Shown piece after piece: positions 41,083-49,956 of a stretch of DNA of 64,000 nt; within the stretch, counting starts at the first letter, position 1, and each line of letters begins with the position of its first letter. The DNA lies in NCBI RefSeq assembly GCF_004343585.1, contig NZ_SLYW01000005.1:1-64000 (forward strand). The letters are read 5' to 3'. This DNA comes from Neorhizobium sp. JUb45. Its GTDB lineage: Bacteria > Pseudomonadota > Alphaproteobacteria > Rhizobiales > Rhizobiaceae. The translations under genes were made by a program, and so were the position numbers. The notes below the pieces were generated by a model. It had not been told where the DNA came from. It saw only the letters and a list, made by a program, of their open reading frames with translations, and made no database searches.

Positions 41083-42078
41083 TCAGAAAATCTTCGAGAA
41101 CTCGTCGATATTCTTGGCGTCGTAGATGAACGGATCGGCCATGGCGGCCTCGCCCTTGTCATCGATCTTGATCTTGCCCATGCGGCCAGCCGTGATCTCG
41201 GATCCGGGCTTGCCGTCGGCATCACCCTTGACCAGGTGATAGGAGATCTGCGTGGCGGAGTAACCGAGATCAATCGGGTTCCAGATGGCAAATTCCTTGG
41301 TAGCACCCGACTTGATAGCGCCCGCCATTTCGGACGGAAGGCCGAGACCGGTGACAAAAACCTGACCGATCTTGCCGGCATCCTTCACCGCCTGCGACGC
41401 GGCCAGCACACCAACCGTGGTCGGTGCAACGATGACCTTGACGTTTGGCTGCGAGGTCAAAAGGCCCTGGGCTTCGCGATAGGACTTGTCGGCAAGGTCG
41501 TCACCATAAACGGTGGTGACGAGGTTGAGCCCGGCAAAATCCTTCAGCTGCTTTTTCATCTGGTCAATCCAGATGTTCTGGTTGGTCGAAGTGGTGGTGG
41601 CGGAAAGAATGGCGAAATCGCCCTTGCCGCCTTCAAGATGGCTGGCGGCCAGCTGCAGGCACATCTTGCCGATCAGCTCGTTGGAAGACGGGTTGAGCTG
41701 CAGGATGCGGCCTTCCGGTGCAACGCCGCTATCCCAGGAGATCACCTTGATGCCACGCTGCGCCGCTTTCTTGAGCGCCGGCACGACCGCATCCGGATCG
41801 TTGGCGGAAATGGCGATGGCATCGACGCCTTGCGCGATCAGCGAGTTGATGACTTCGATCTGGCCTTCCGCCGTGGTCGAGGTCGGGCCGGTATAGATGA
41901 TCTCGACACCGCCGAGCTCCTTGGCGGCTTCCTGCGCGCCCTTGTTGGCGGCTTCGAAGAAGCCGTTGCCGAGCGATTTCACCACAAGGGCGATCTTGAT
42001 GTCGGCGGCGGAAGCCGCAGACGACATCATCACGACGGCCAATGCCGCACCCAATGCCAGTTTTTTAGAAAGTTTCAT
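41083..42078 (-). CDS. rhaS: Rhamnose ABC transporter substrate-binding protein RhaS
   Basis: 331 residues. Signal peptide 1-24 (ends ASA-ADIK), then a periplasmic-binding-protein type 1 (RbsB-like) fold: IALVVKSLGNGFFEAANKGA, INSLIAQGVDAIAISANDPD, and IVAPTTVGVLAASQ. Binds L-rhamnose in the periplasm. Start behind GAGGAGAATTGAC. Followed by hairpin-rich DNA before rhaT. Confidence 0.94.
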   Translation of the reverse strand: MKLSKKLALGAALAVVMMSSAASAADIKIALVVKSLGNGFFEAANKGAQEAAKELGGVEIIYTGPTSTTAEGQIEVINSLIAQGVDAIAISANDPDAVVPALKKAAQRGIKVISWDSGVAPEGRILQLNPSSNELIGKMCLQLAASHLEGGKGDFAILSATTTSTNQNIWIDQMKKQLKDFAGLNLVTTVYGDDLADKSYREAQGLLTSQPNVKVIVAPTTVGVLAASQAVKDAGKIGQVFVTGLGLPSEMAGAIKSGATKEFAIWNPIDLGYSATQISYHLVKGDADGKPGSEITAGRMGKIKIDDKGEAAMADPFIYDAKNIDEFSKIF

Positions 42079-42129
42079 GTCAATTCTCCTCCCAAAGATT
42101 GATCTAAAGTCCGTCCCCCCGCCGGCGCG

Positions 42130-42948
42130 TCATGCAACCGACGTGGTATCCTCCTCATCTGCCTGAGCGGCATAACCCGCCCCCGCAATGATCAGTCGCA
42201 CGCCGGCATCCTCCACCATGCGCATCGATTCCTCACTGATACCGTCATCTGTGATGATGGCGGTCACCCGCTCCAGCGGACACAGGATCATGCTCGATCG
42301 CCGCTGGAATTTCGACGAGTCGACCATGACGATCAGCTCTTCCGCCTGTTGCATCAGCTTCTGTTCGCTCTGGATCACCAGCGCATCCGGCTCCATGATA
42401 CCGAGCGGACCAATGCCCTGCGCGCCAATAAAGATGCGACGGGCGTAAAAATTGCGGATCGCATCATTGTCGAACGGCGACAGTATCAGGCTCTGCTCGC
42501 GATAGATCGTGCCGCCCGGCACCGTCACATTGTTCTTGGAATGCTTGACCAGATGTTCGGCGATCGCAAACGAATTGGTCATCACCTGCATGCGGCGCAA
42601 GGCCATGTAATGCACCATCTGGAAGGTCGTCGTGCCTCCATTGATGATGATCGAGTCGCCTTCTTCACAAAGCTCGACAGCCTGGCGCGCAATTGAGCGC
42701 TTTTTATCGATATTGACCGATTCCGACACACGAAACGAGCGTGCAGCCAGCTGGCCGATCTGCGGTGGGTGCATCGCTTCCGCCCCGCCACGCACACGGC
42801 GCAACTTACCCTGCACATGCAGGGACGCGATATCGCGCCGGATCGTCGCCTCGGACGCATCCGTCAAATCGGCAATATCCTGCACCGTGATCACAGGCTT
42901 TTCCTGTATCGCGCTTAAGATGATGCGATGGCGTTCGCGTTCGTGCAT
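42130..42948 (-). CDS. rhaR: DeoR-family transcriptional regulator of rhamnose genes RhaR
   Basis: 272 residues: N-terminal winged helix-turn-helix (VQDIADLTDASEATIRRDIASLHVQGKL, the DeoR signature; quoted in part ASEATIRRDIASLHVQGKL) and a DeoR C-terminal sugar-phosphate sensor domain (IINGGTTTFQMV, VMTNSFAIAEHL). Unlike the AraC-type RhaR/RhaS of E. coli, this is probably a repressor relieved by a pathway intermediate. Starts behind AGGAGGACC and next to the inverted operator it most likely binds. First gene of the leftward operon. Confidence 0.92.
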   Translation of the reverse strand: MHERERHRIILSAIQEKPVITVQDIADLTDASEATIRRDIASLHVQGKLRRVRGGAEAMHPPQIGQLAARSFRVSESVNIDKKRSIARQAVELCEEGDSIIINGGTTTFQMVHYMALRRMQVMTNSFAIAEHLVKHSKNNVTVPGGTIYREQSLILSPFDNDAIRNFYARRIFIGAQGIGPLGIMEPDALVIQSEQKLMQQAEELIVMVDSSKFQRRSSMILCPLERVTAIITDDGISEESMRMVEDAGVRLIIAGAGYAAQADEEDTTSVA

Positions 42949-42987
42949 GAGGTCCTCCTGATGCCAACTATTGTCAGTTTCTTAAAC

Positions 42988-43062
42988 TTGTCAATCATCA
43001 TCGATCATCAAAATTCCTATTGCGACGCAACATGATTGATTATGATCGTTTACGATTGACAA
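42988..43062. promoter_or_regulatory. Inverted operator overlapping divergent rhaR and rhaD promoters
   Basis: Two 23-base half-sites, at 42988-43010 and, inverted, at 43040-43062. Each reads TTGTCAATC, five variable bases, then CGATCAT. The TTGACA contained in each half-site is a good -35 box: at 43056-43061 for rhaD (weak GATACC 18 bases on) and its mirror at 42987-42992 for rhaR. Repressor bound here would block both promoters. Expected ligand is RhaR, from position only. Confidence 0.75.
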
Positions 43063-43158
43063 GCCCTGAGTGAGTGCGCGATACCCTCTCGCATGGCCGG
43101 CGCAGGAGGACCAGCGTCGGTGGAAGATATCAGGCAGATAACGTCAGGGAGGACGACT

Positions 43159-45255
43159 ATGCCGGGCCAAACCCGCCTTCTCGATAACCGCTGGGATGAT
43201 GCTTATGCCGCAAAGCTCGATGAGCCGGGCAAGCTGCTTTACCGTTCCAACCTTTTGGGCAGTGACAAGCGCATCACCAATTATGGCGGCGGCAATACCT
43301 CCGCAAAGGTTATGGAAACCGATCCGCTGACCGGTGAAAAGGTCAAGGTCATGTGGGTGAAGGGCTCCGGCGGCGATGTCGGCACCATCAAGCTCGACGG
43401 TTTTTCCACCCTCTACATGGACAAGCTGGAAGCGCTGAAAGGCATCTACAAGGGTGTCGAGGACGAAGACCGCATGGTCGGTTTCCTCCCGCATTGCACG
43501 TTCAACCTCAACCCGCGCGCCGCCTCCATCGACACGCCGCTACACGGTTTCGTGCCCTTCGCCCATGTCGATCACATGCATCCGGATGCGATCATCGCGA
43601 TTGCCGCCTCGAAGAATTCGAAGGAACTGACCCAAAAGATTTTCGGCAGCGACATCGGCTGGCTGCCCTGGCGCCGCCCCGGTTTCCAACTCGGCCTCGA
43701 TCTCGAATCCTTCGTGAAGGCCAACCCGACCGCCAAGGGCGTGGTGCTGGAAAGCCATGGCCTGTTCACCTGGGCCGATGACGCCAAGGATTGCTATCTG
43801 CTGACGCTCGAGATCATCAACAAAGCGATCGAGTGGTTTGCACAAGAGACCGAAGGCAAGACCATCTTTGGCGGCGCCGTCACCAAAAGCCTAGGGACAG
43901 AAGAGCGCCGCGCCATTGCAGCAAAACTGATGCCGGAAATCCGTGGCCGCATCGGCAAGGCGGAGCGCAAGCTTGGCCATTTCGATGATCAGGATGCGGT
44001 GCTGGAATTCGTCAACTCGAAGAACCTGGCGCCGCTGGGTAGCCTCGGCACCTCCTGCCCCGACCATTTTCTGCGCACCAAGATCCGCCCGCTGATCGTC
44101 GATTTCGATCCGGCCAATCCGGATGCCGATGCGGTGATCGCCGGCCTCGACAAGGCGCTGGAAGATTACCGCGCCGATTACACGCGCTATTACGAGACCT
44201 GCAAACACGACAATTCGCCAAAGATTCGCGATCCCAACCCGGTCATCTTCCTCGTACCCGGCGTCGGCATGCTGTCTTTCGCCAAGGACAAGGCAACCGC
44301 CCGCATTGCCGGTGAGTTCTACGTCAACGCCATCAACGTCATGCGCGGGGCTTCCACCGTTTCCGAATATCAGGGCCTGCCCGAGCAGGAAGCCTTCGAT
44401 ATCGAATACTGGCTGCTGGAAGAGGCAAAGCTGCAGCGCATGCCGAAGCCAAAAAGCCTTGCCGGACAGGTAGCCTTCGTCACCGGCGGTGCCGGCGGCA
44501 TCGGCCGCGCCACTGCGGCGCGGCTTGTCGGTGAAGGCGCCTGCGTGGTGCTCGCCGATATCGACCAGACCGCGCTCAACGAAGCCCATGCCGATTTCGC
44601 CAAGCGTTTTGGCGCAGACGCCGTGCGCGGCGTGCAGCTGGATGTGACCGCCGAAGACGCCGTCGCCAAGGCCTTCACGGAAGCAACCGTCGAATTCGGC
44701 GGTATCGATATCCTCGTCTCCAATGCGGGCATCGCCTCTTCCGCTCCGGTGGAAGACACCACGCTCGCCATGTGGAACAAGAATATCGACATTCTGGCCA
44801 CCGGTTATTTCCTCGTGTCGCGTGAAGCATTCCGGCTTTTCCGCCGCCAGAAGCTGGGTGGCAACGTCGTCTTCGTCGCCTCGAAGAACGGCCTTGCCTC
44901 ATCTCCGAATGCTTCGGCCTATTGCACGGCCAAGGCCGCCGAAATCCACCTCGCCCGTTGCCTTGCGCTGGAAGGGGCCGACGCCGGCATCCGCGTCAAC
45001 ACGGTCAACCCGGATGCGGTCCTGCGCGGCTCCAAGATCTGGAGCGGCGAGTGGCGCGAACAGCGGGCCACCTCCTCCAAGATCGACGTGAACGAGCTTG
45101 AGGAACATTACCGCAAGCGTTCGATGCTGAAACTCAACGTCTTCCCCGAGGATATTGCCGAAGCGATCTATTTCCTCGCCTCGGACTTGTCCGCCAAATC
45201 GACTGGCAACATCATCAATGTCGATGCCGGCAACGCCCAGAGTTTTACACGCTGA
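43159..45255 (+). CDS. rhaD: Bifunctional rhamnulose-1-phosphate aldolase / short-chain alcohol dehydrogenase RhaD
   Basis: 698 residues from ATG 43159, behind GGGAGG; the frame is open to 43093, where a promoter is predicted. Residues about 20-430 are a class II aldolase domain (NYGGGNTSAKV, and FVPFAHVDHMHPDAI with metal-binding His). Residues about 450-695 are a short-chain dehydrogenase (cofactor loop TGGAGGIG, catalytic YCTAK). It would cleave rhamnulose-1-phosphate to DHAP and L-lactaldehyde and oxidise or reduce the latter. First gene of the rightward unit. Confidence 0.95.
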   Translation: MPGQTRLLDNRWDDAYAAKLDEPGKLLYRSNLLGSDKRITNYGGGNTSAKVMETDPLTGEKVKVMWVKGSGGDVGTIKLDGFSTLYMDKLEALKGIYKGVEDEDRMVGFLPHCTFNLNPRAASIDTPLHGFVPFAHVDHMHPDAIIAIAASKNSKELTQKIFGSDIGWLPWRRPGFQLGLDLESFVKANPTAKGVVLESHGLFTWADDAKDCYLLTLEIINKAIEWFAQETEGKTIFGGAVTKSLGTEERRAIAAKLMPEIRGRIGKAERKLGHFDDQDAVLEFVNSKNLAPLGSLGTSCPDHFLRTKIRPLIVDFDPANPDADAVIAGLDKALEDYRADYTRYYETCKHDNSPKIRDPNPVIFLVPGVGMLSFAKDKATARIAGEFYVNAINVMRGASTVSEYQGLPEQEAFDIEYWLLEEAKLQRMPKPKSLAGQVAFVTGGAGGIGRATAARLVGEGACVVLADIDQTALNEAHADFAKRFGADAVRGVQLDVTAEDAVAKAFTEATVEFGGIDILVSNAGIASSAPVEDTTLAMWNKNIDILATGYFLVSREAFRLFRRQKLGGNVVFVASKNGLASSPNASAYCTAKAAEIHLARCLALEGADAGIRVNTVNPDAVLRGSKIWSGEWREQRATSSKIDVNELEEHYRKRSMLKLNVFPEDIAEAIYFLASDLSAKSTGNIINVDAGNAQSFTR

Positions 45256-45260
45256 CATTG

Positions 45261-45406
45261 TCTTCTCCCCGCCGGGGAGAAGATGCCCGCCAGGGCAGAT
45301 GAGGGGGAGGAGCGAAGCGACGCCTTGAGCCAAAGCGAAAAGGCAAACGCACCGCAAGCCCCCTCATCCGACCCTCTGGGCCACCTTCTCCCCGTTGGGG
45401 AGAAGA
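45261..45406. repeat. Palindromic repeat element between rhaD and rhaI
   Basis: Ends are matching hairpins: TCTTCTCCCC-GCC-GGGGAGAAGA (45261-45283) and CTTCTCCCC-GTT-GGGGAGAAG (45385-45405). Inside, TGCCC (45284-45288) pairs with GGGCA (45293-45297), and ATGAGGGGG near 45299 pairs with CCCCCTCAT near 45359, so the whole element can fold into one large structure within the rhaD-rhaI transcript. Confidence 0.85.
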
Positions 45407-45434
45407 TAGAAAAGAGCCAAGGGAGGATTTTTCA

Positions 45435-46727
45435 ATGACAACACTCAAGATCGCCGCCGACACCGTCGACAAGGACAATGAAGCGCGCCTCGCAGCCCTG
45501 AAATTCGATTATGCGGCGCTCGGCGACAACCTGTCCCGCCGCAACATCGATATCGAAGCCATCACCCAAAAGGTTGCGGAATTTTTCGTGGCCGTCCCCT
45601 CCTGGGGGGTGGGCACCGGCGGCACGCGTTTTGCGCGCTTCCCCGGCAAGGGCGAACCGCGCGGCATTTTCGACAAGCTGGACGACTGCGCCGTCATCAA
45701 CCAGCTGACCCGCGCCACGCCGACCGTCTCTCTGCACATCCCATGGGACAAGACGGACCCGAAGGATCTCAACGCCAAGGGCGAGGAACTCGGTCTCGGC
45801 TTCGACGCCATGAACTCCAACACCTTCTCCGACGCACCGGGCCAAAAACATTCCTACAAATACGGCTCGCTCAGCCACACCGATGCCGCCACCCGCGCGC
45901 AGGCTGTCGAACACAACATCGAATGTATCGAGATCGGCAATGCGATCGGCTCCAAGGCACTGACGGTCTGGATCGGCGACGGCTCCAACTTTCCCGGCCA
46001 GAGCAATTTCACCCGCCAGTTCGAGCGCTACCTCTCTTCGATGGCGGATATCTACAAGGCGCTGCCGGATGACTGGCGGCTGTTTTCCGAACACAAGATG
46101 TACGAGCCGGCCTTCTATTCGACCGTCGTGCAGGACTGGGGCAGCAACCTCCTGATCGCGCAGACGCTCGGCGAAAAGGCATTCTGCCTCGTCGACCTCG
46201 GCCACCATGCCCCCAACACCAATATCGAGATGATCGTCGCCCGCCTCATCCAGTTCAAGAAACTCGGCGGTTTCCACTTCAACGATTCGAAATACGGCGA
46301 CGACGATCTCGATGCCGGTTCGATCGAACCCTATCGCCTGTTCCTCGTCTTCAACGAACTGGTGGATGCCGAAAACCGCGGCGTAAAGGGTTTTCATCCG
46401 GCCCACATGATCGACCAGTCGCACAATGTCACCGACCCGATCGAAAGCCTGATCTCCAGCGCCAACGAGATCCGCCGCGCCTATGCGCAGGCGCTGATCG
46501 TCGACCGCGCGGCACTCGACGGTTACCAGCAGGACAATGACGCATTGATGGCCACCGACACGCTGAAACGTGCCTACCGAACCGACGTGGAGCCGATCCT
46601 CGCCGAAGCCCGCCGTCGCACCGGCGGCGCGATCGACCCGATCGCCGCATACCGCGCAAGCGGCTATCGTGCAAAAGTGTCGAAAGAGCGCCCAGCCGTT
46701 GTTGGCGGCAGCGGCGGCATCATCTGA
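45435..46727 (+). CDS. rhaI: L-rhamnose isomerase RhaI
   Basis: 430 residues, xylose-isomerase-like TIM barrel of the non-E. coli rhamnose isomerase type (start region KFDYAALGDNLSRRNIDIE, metal-site blocks EHKMYEPAFYSTVVQDWG and GGFHFNDSKYGDDDLDAGSI). Converts L-rhamnose to L-rhamnulose. ATG 45435 follows GGGAGG. Second gene of the rightward unit, separated from rhaD by a structured repeat. Confidence 0.94.
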   Translation: MTTLKIAADTVDKDNEARLAALKFDYAALGDNLSRRNIDIEAITQKVAEFFVAVPSWGVGTGGTRFARFPGKGEPRGIFDKLDDCAVINQLTRATPTVSLHIPWDKTDPKDLNAKGEELGLGFDAMNSNTFSDAPGQKHSYKYGSLSHTDAATRAQAVEHNIECIEIGNAIGSKALTVWIGDGSNFPGQSNFTRQFERYLSSMADIYKALPDDWRLFSEHKMYEPAFYSTVVQDWGSNLLIAQTLGEKAFCLVDLGHHAPNTNIEMIVARLIQFKKLGGFHFNDSKYGDDDLDAGSIEPYRLFLVFNELVDAENRGVKGFHPAHMIDQSHNVTDPIESLISSANEIRRAYAQALIVDRAALDGYQQDNDALMATDTLKRAYRTDVEPILAEARRRTGGAIDPIAAYRASGYRAKVSKERPAVVGGSGGII

Positions 46728-46876
46728 CGGTTTCTGCCAGAACGAAACAGAAAAGCGGTGCGTGACCAACGCGCCGCTTTCCGCGTTTATCAATGCCCGA
46801 TCACAGATCAATACAAGCCATTGACTTCCCTTCCAGACAATGAGAACATAATGGCAACAAAAAGGAAAATGAAGTC

Positions 46877-47113
46877 ATGGCGAACGCGGAAAAATACATC
46901 ATCCTGCCCTACAGGAAAAATCGCGGGAACCTGGTTGTCGGCGAAATGCGGCAGGCTTCCAATCCGGTATCGGCAGAAAAAATCGCGGGCGCGATGGCCG
47001 ATCGTTTTATCGGCGTTGCAGCCTATGCCGTGATGGTCGATGACGAAACCGGTGACATGACCGCACCTCGACTGCTCGCACAATTCGGCGAGATCGGCGA
47101 CCTTGCCGCCTGA
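46877..47113 (+). CDS. Hypothetical protein (78 aa)
   Basis: 78 residues (MANAEKYIILPYRKNRGNLVVGEMRQ...), behind AAAGGAAA. High third-position GC; no signal peptide or membrane helix, and no domain recognised. The N-terminal strands around YIILPYRK and FIGVAAYAVMVDDETGD suggest a small alpha-beta fold. It is the last gene left of the first element and so probably chromosomal. Function unknown. Confidence 0.6.
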   Translation: MANAEKYIILPYRKNRGNLVVGEMRQASNPVSAEKIAGAMADRFIGVAAYAVMVDDETGDMTAPRLLAQFGEIGDLAA

Positions 47114-47236
47114 TAGTGGCTGCTTGCATCGTCGGCCTGAAAACTGAGAAGCTGCTAAAAAATTATCGTTGAGCAGCAACGGCACGCGATTGCACGCTCC
47201 CTGACGGGTTCAATCGGCCATATCTCAAGGATGTTG

Positions 47237-47255
47237 TGGTGCCCCGTGCCGGCGT
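47237..47255 (+). repeat. Left direct repeat (putative attL core)
   Basis: TGGTGCCCCGTGCCGGCGT; matches 52640-52658 with one change. The surrounding 47114-47474 interval carries no gene. Confidence 0.65.
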
Positions 47256-47312
47256 CAGAGCACCAGTCTATAGGCAATGATTTCAATGGGTTATAATGCC
47301 ATCCACGCCGAG

Positions 47313-47336
47313 CGGTGTAGCAGCTCGCTGTAGCAG
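47313..47336 (+). repeat. Left tandem arm-like repeats
   Basis: Two copies of CGsTGTAGCAG, 13 bases apart start to start, in the same orientation as the pair at 52561-52584. Confidence 0.6.
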
Positions 47337-47474
47337 TTTCAAGATGGCCAAATCGTCAATCTAATGATCATGCATAGGGCGTGTCATCTGGTGGGTGGCG
47401 CGATTGCAATCCGCAGGCCCGACTCTCTATAATTGTGTGTGCTGCGAGTCGCGGTTTCCCAGCGGGATAGAGCA

Positions 47475-48782
47475 ATGGCTGACGAATTATGGAATCTCAG
47501 AGCGGTAGTTACGCAGCCTGAAGAAGATTTCGGCAAGGCCCTAGCCCATGTGCTTTCTCCTTCGCGCCCTCTTCAATCGGAAGAGTTTCTCAGAGGCCGT
47601 GAAGAGCAGTTGGATGGCATCAGAAAGGCGCTCTATGCCCCGGGTCGTCACGTCTTTATCCATGGCTTCAGAGGAGTTGGAAAGTCTTCTTTGGCTCAGA
47701 CAGCCGCTTACTCTCTCTCGTCAGCCAGTTGCGATCCGGTCATTTTGGGATGCGACAACAGCAACAGCTTTAGCAGCATTATCAAGGACCTCTTTGAGGA
47801 AGTCATAAGCCGAAGCCCGTTGATCGAAAAGACAATCAGGGAGGGAGGCGGTGGCATAAATCTGGGCTGGCTCACTGGTGCTGCAAAGGTCTCTACCCAA
47901 GAGGGAAGGGCACCTGAGCCGAGTACAATCAACGAGGCTGTCCGTCTCGTTGCCTTCTTATGCGAGCGATATAGTGACAAGCTAGTCGTTGTGATCGATG
48001 AGTTCGATCAAATCAAAGACAAGGTTGAGCAAGAACACTTCGCCAACTTCATCAAGCAACTTTCAGACAAACGAGTGCCTGCCCGTTTCATTTTCTGTGG
48101 GATTGGAGAGACGGTCGAAGCGATCATGTCCGCTCATGCCAGCGCCGACCGCTATTTCCACACTGTGAGCCTTGAAAGGCTGGGCTGGGATGGTCGTATA
48201 GAGATCGTGGTCGCGGCTGCATCGAGTCTGGGAATTGAGATCGACGACACCACCGCTTATCGCATAGCCAAAATATCTGACGGCTTCCCGCACTATGTTC
48301 ACCTGATTTCCGAAAAGCTATTCTGGCAAGTCTTTGAGGCTCAGAATGGGGGTATGGTTACGGGCGAGCTTTTTGAAGCGGCAATGGCGAAGGCAAGTGA
48401 CGCAATGGAGATGAAGCTCAAAGCGCCATTCGATTTGGCGACGCGGAAATACAGCAACGACAATCAGTATATCTTGTATGCCGTTGCGGACGGCCACGAG
48501 CTTCAGCGACGCAGTACGGACATCTTCGCCTCATACATTCGCATCACGGCAGCTCTTAATTTAGAGGCGCTCGACCGCAGTAAGTTCAATACCCGAATGA
48601 ACAGCCTCAAGAAAACTGGAGCCGGGGAAATCCTCTCAGCCAATCGAACGGGTTGGTATGAGTTCACGGAGAAGGTCATTCGAGGGTACGTACGCCTTAG
48701 AGCTGAACAGGCCAGTGTCCAGCTAGAAGTCGATCATCCCATGGCGCGACGGAGATTGGGATGGCAGGGTAGCAAAGGTTGA
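47475..48782 (+). CDS. Orc1/Cdc6-like AAA ATPase
   Basis: 435 residues from ATG 47475. Walker A GFRGVGKSSL near residue 65 and Walker B LVVVIDEFDQI near residue 177, with a sensor-like FIFCGIGETVE; the C-terminal 120 residues look like a winged-helix segment. Family members load or remodel nucleic-acid complexes, or act as single-gene defence or regulatory ATPases. Lower GC than the rha genes. First cargo gene inside the left end of the element. No nuclease or effector domain was seen. Function unknown. Confidence 0.8.
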   Translation: MADELWNLRAVVTQPEEDFGKALAHVLSPSRPLQSEEFLRGREEQLDGIRKALYAPGRHVFIHGFRGVGKSSLAQTAAYSLSSASCDPVILGCDNSNSFSSIIKDLFEEVISRSPLIEKTIREGGGGINLGWLTGAAKVSTQEGRAPEPSTINEAVRLVAFLCERYSDKLVVVIDEFDQIKDKVEQEHFANFIKQLSDKRVPARFIFCGIGETVEAIMSAHASADRYFHTVSLERLGWDGRIEIVVAAASSLGIEIDDTTAYRIAKISDGFPHYVHLISEKLFWQVFEAQNGGMVTGELFEAAMAKASDAMEMKLKAPFDLATRKYSNDNQYILYAVADGHELQRRSTDIFASYIRITAALNLEALDRSKFNTRMNSLKKTGAGEILSANRTGWYEFTEKVIRGYVRLRAEQASVQLEVDHPMARRRLGWQGSKG

Positions 48783-48818
48783 AAACACATAATCACCCCG
48801 TGCCAAACGGACGCGTGA

Positions 48819-49379
48819 TTATTCCGCCCGAAGCGCCCTAAAGACGCTCGAACGGCTGATGCCCAGTTCCACAACTATTTGCTCGGCGGTCTTCCCCTCG
48901 GCCTTCAGCCGCTTCACGTCGTCGGCTTTTCGCTGAGCTGTTGGGGCACGGCCTTTGTACTTGCCGTCAGCTTTTGCCCTCGCAATGCCCTCCCGCTGCC
49001 GTTCTAGCATGATGTCGCGCTCGAACTCTGCGATGGAACCGAGCAGGCTGAGCATGAGCTTGCCGGTAGGTGTCGAGGTGTCGATATTGAGGTTGAGGAT
49101 TTTGAGCGTGACGCCTTTAGTCTCCAGCGTGTCCTTGATCCTCACTAGGTCGGTCATGGAGCGCGCCAATCGGTCCAGCTTGGTGACGATGAATACATCA
49201 CCTTCACGGGCATAGTCCAAAGCGCGGGTCAGCTCTGGGCGCTCTGTATCGACCGAGGAGAGCTGCTCTTTGAACACCTTCTCACAGCCTGCTGCCGCTA
49301 GATCGCGAAGCTGAGCATCGAGACCATAGGTCTGGTCGAGGGTCGAGGTGCGGGCATAACCAATGATGGTGGTAGGCAT
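48819..49379 (-). CDS. Serine recombinase (resolvase/invertase family)
   Basis: 186 residues from ATG 49379 behind CGGAG. N-terminal catalytic domain with the nucleophile at S12 (GYARTSTLDQ) and the conserved VTKLDRLARSMTDL, LNLNIDTSTPTGKLMLSLLGSIAEFERD blocks (in part STPTGKLMLSLLGS), then a C-terminal helix-turn-helix (TAEQIVVELGISRSSVFRAL). Complete and probably active as a resolvase or invertase. A long imperfect inverted repeat just upstream could be its site. Convergent with the ATPase gene. Confidence 0.93.
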   Translation of the reverse strand: MPTTIIGYARTSTLDQTYGLDAQLRDLAAAGCEKVFKEQLSSVDTERPELTRALDYAREGDVFIVTKLDRLARSMTDLVRIKDTLETKGVTLKILNLNIDTSTPTGKLMLSLLGSIAEFERDIMLERQREGIARAKADGKYKGRAPTAQRKADDVKRLKAEGKTAEQIVVELGISRSSVFRALRAE

Positions 49380-49396
49380 TTGAAACGGCTCCGATA

Positions 49397-49426
49397 GTGT
49401 CACAGAAGTTTAAGGGCTTCTGACAC
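49397..49426. repeat. Inverted repeat upstream of the serine recombinase
   Basis: GTGTCACAGAAG (49397-49408) faces CTTCTGACAC (49417-49426); the arms match except for a two-base bulge. It lies 18 bases upstream of the recombinase start, where res/crossover or operator sites usually lie. Confidence 0.55.
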
Positions 49427-49608
49427 TTACGGTTCCAAAAGTCAAATACCACTTGTATGGGACTCTTTTAGGCTCTTTTCGGAGAAGCCACATCGGCGTG
49501 GTCTATTGATACTCTTATGCTTTTCGATCTGGGGATAAGCGGCGACCCATCTGGTGGACGTCGGCTTGATCAGACTAAGGTCCAGGCGCAAATCATTTGG
49601 GGGTATCA

Positions 49609-49938
49609 ATGAAACGCACAATTACTTTTGTAGCCGTCGCTCTTCTTGTATCGAGCTGCGGCATGACATTGCCACTGAAAGGGCAGACCGAGAGCGGTGA
49701 CGAGACGTTTTCTGGCAAGGCGACCGGTTACATGGATGGTGGCGGCACGCTGGAGTTGACCAGCAGCAAGGGTAGGAAGTGCAGCGGTAACTTCGTCTAT
49801 GTGACGCAGCGTCGTGGCGAAGGCACGTTTACCTGCACGAACGGGCAAAGCGGTTCCTTCTCGTTTGTCTCGACAGGAACGCGAGGCACCGGCACCGGCT
49901 CCGTAGGCAGCCAACGCTTCACTTTCACGTTCGGCTAA
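49609..49938 (+). CDS. Small lipoprotein of a rhizobial/phage-associated family
   Basis: 109 residues from ATG 49609. Lipobox LVSSC with lipidated Cys near residue 17, then a compact Gly/Thr/Ser-rich beta domain with two further cysteines (GRKCSGNFVY, GTFTCTNGQSG) and the end GTGTGSVGSQRFTFTFG. Similar short lipoproteins occur in Rhizobiaceae and their phages, from memory; function unknown. The next gene follows after 18 bases, suggesting an operon of two exported proteins. Confidence 0.75.
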   Translation: MKRTITFVAVALLVSSCGMTLPLKGQTESGDETFSGKATGYMDGGGTLELTSSKGRKCSGNFVYVTQRRGEGTFTCTNGQSGSFSFVSTGTRGTGTGSVGSQRFTFTFG

Positions 49939-49956
49939 CGTGCAGTCGGGTGTTGC

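Noticed and set aside
45432..46811. 459-codon open frame antisense to rhaI
   Set aside because: Shadow frame; rhaI is well supported.
47237..47255. Core repeat as the 3' end of a tRNA on the minus strand (GGGGCACCA-like end)
   Set aside because: No T-loop or cloverleaf follows in the required place, so the target is not a recognisable tRNA.
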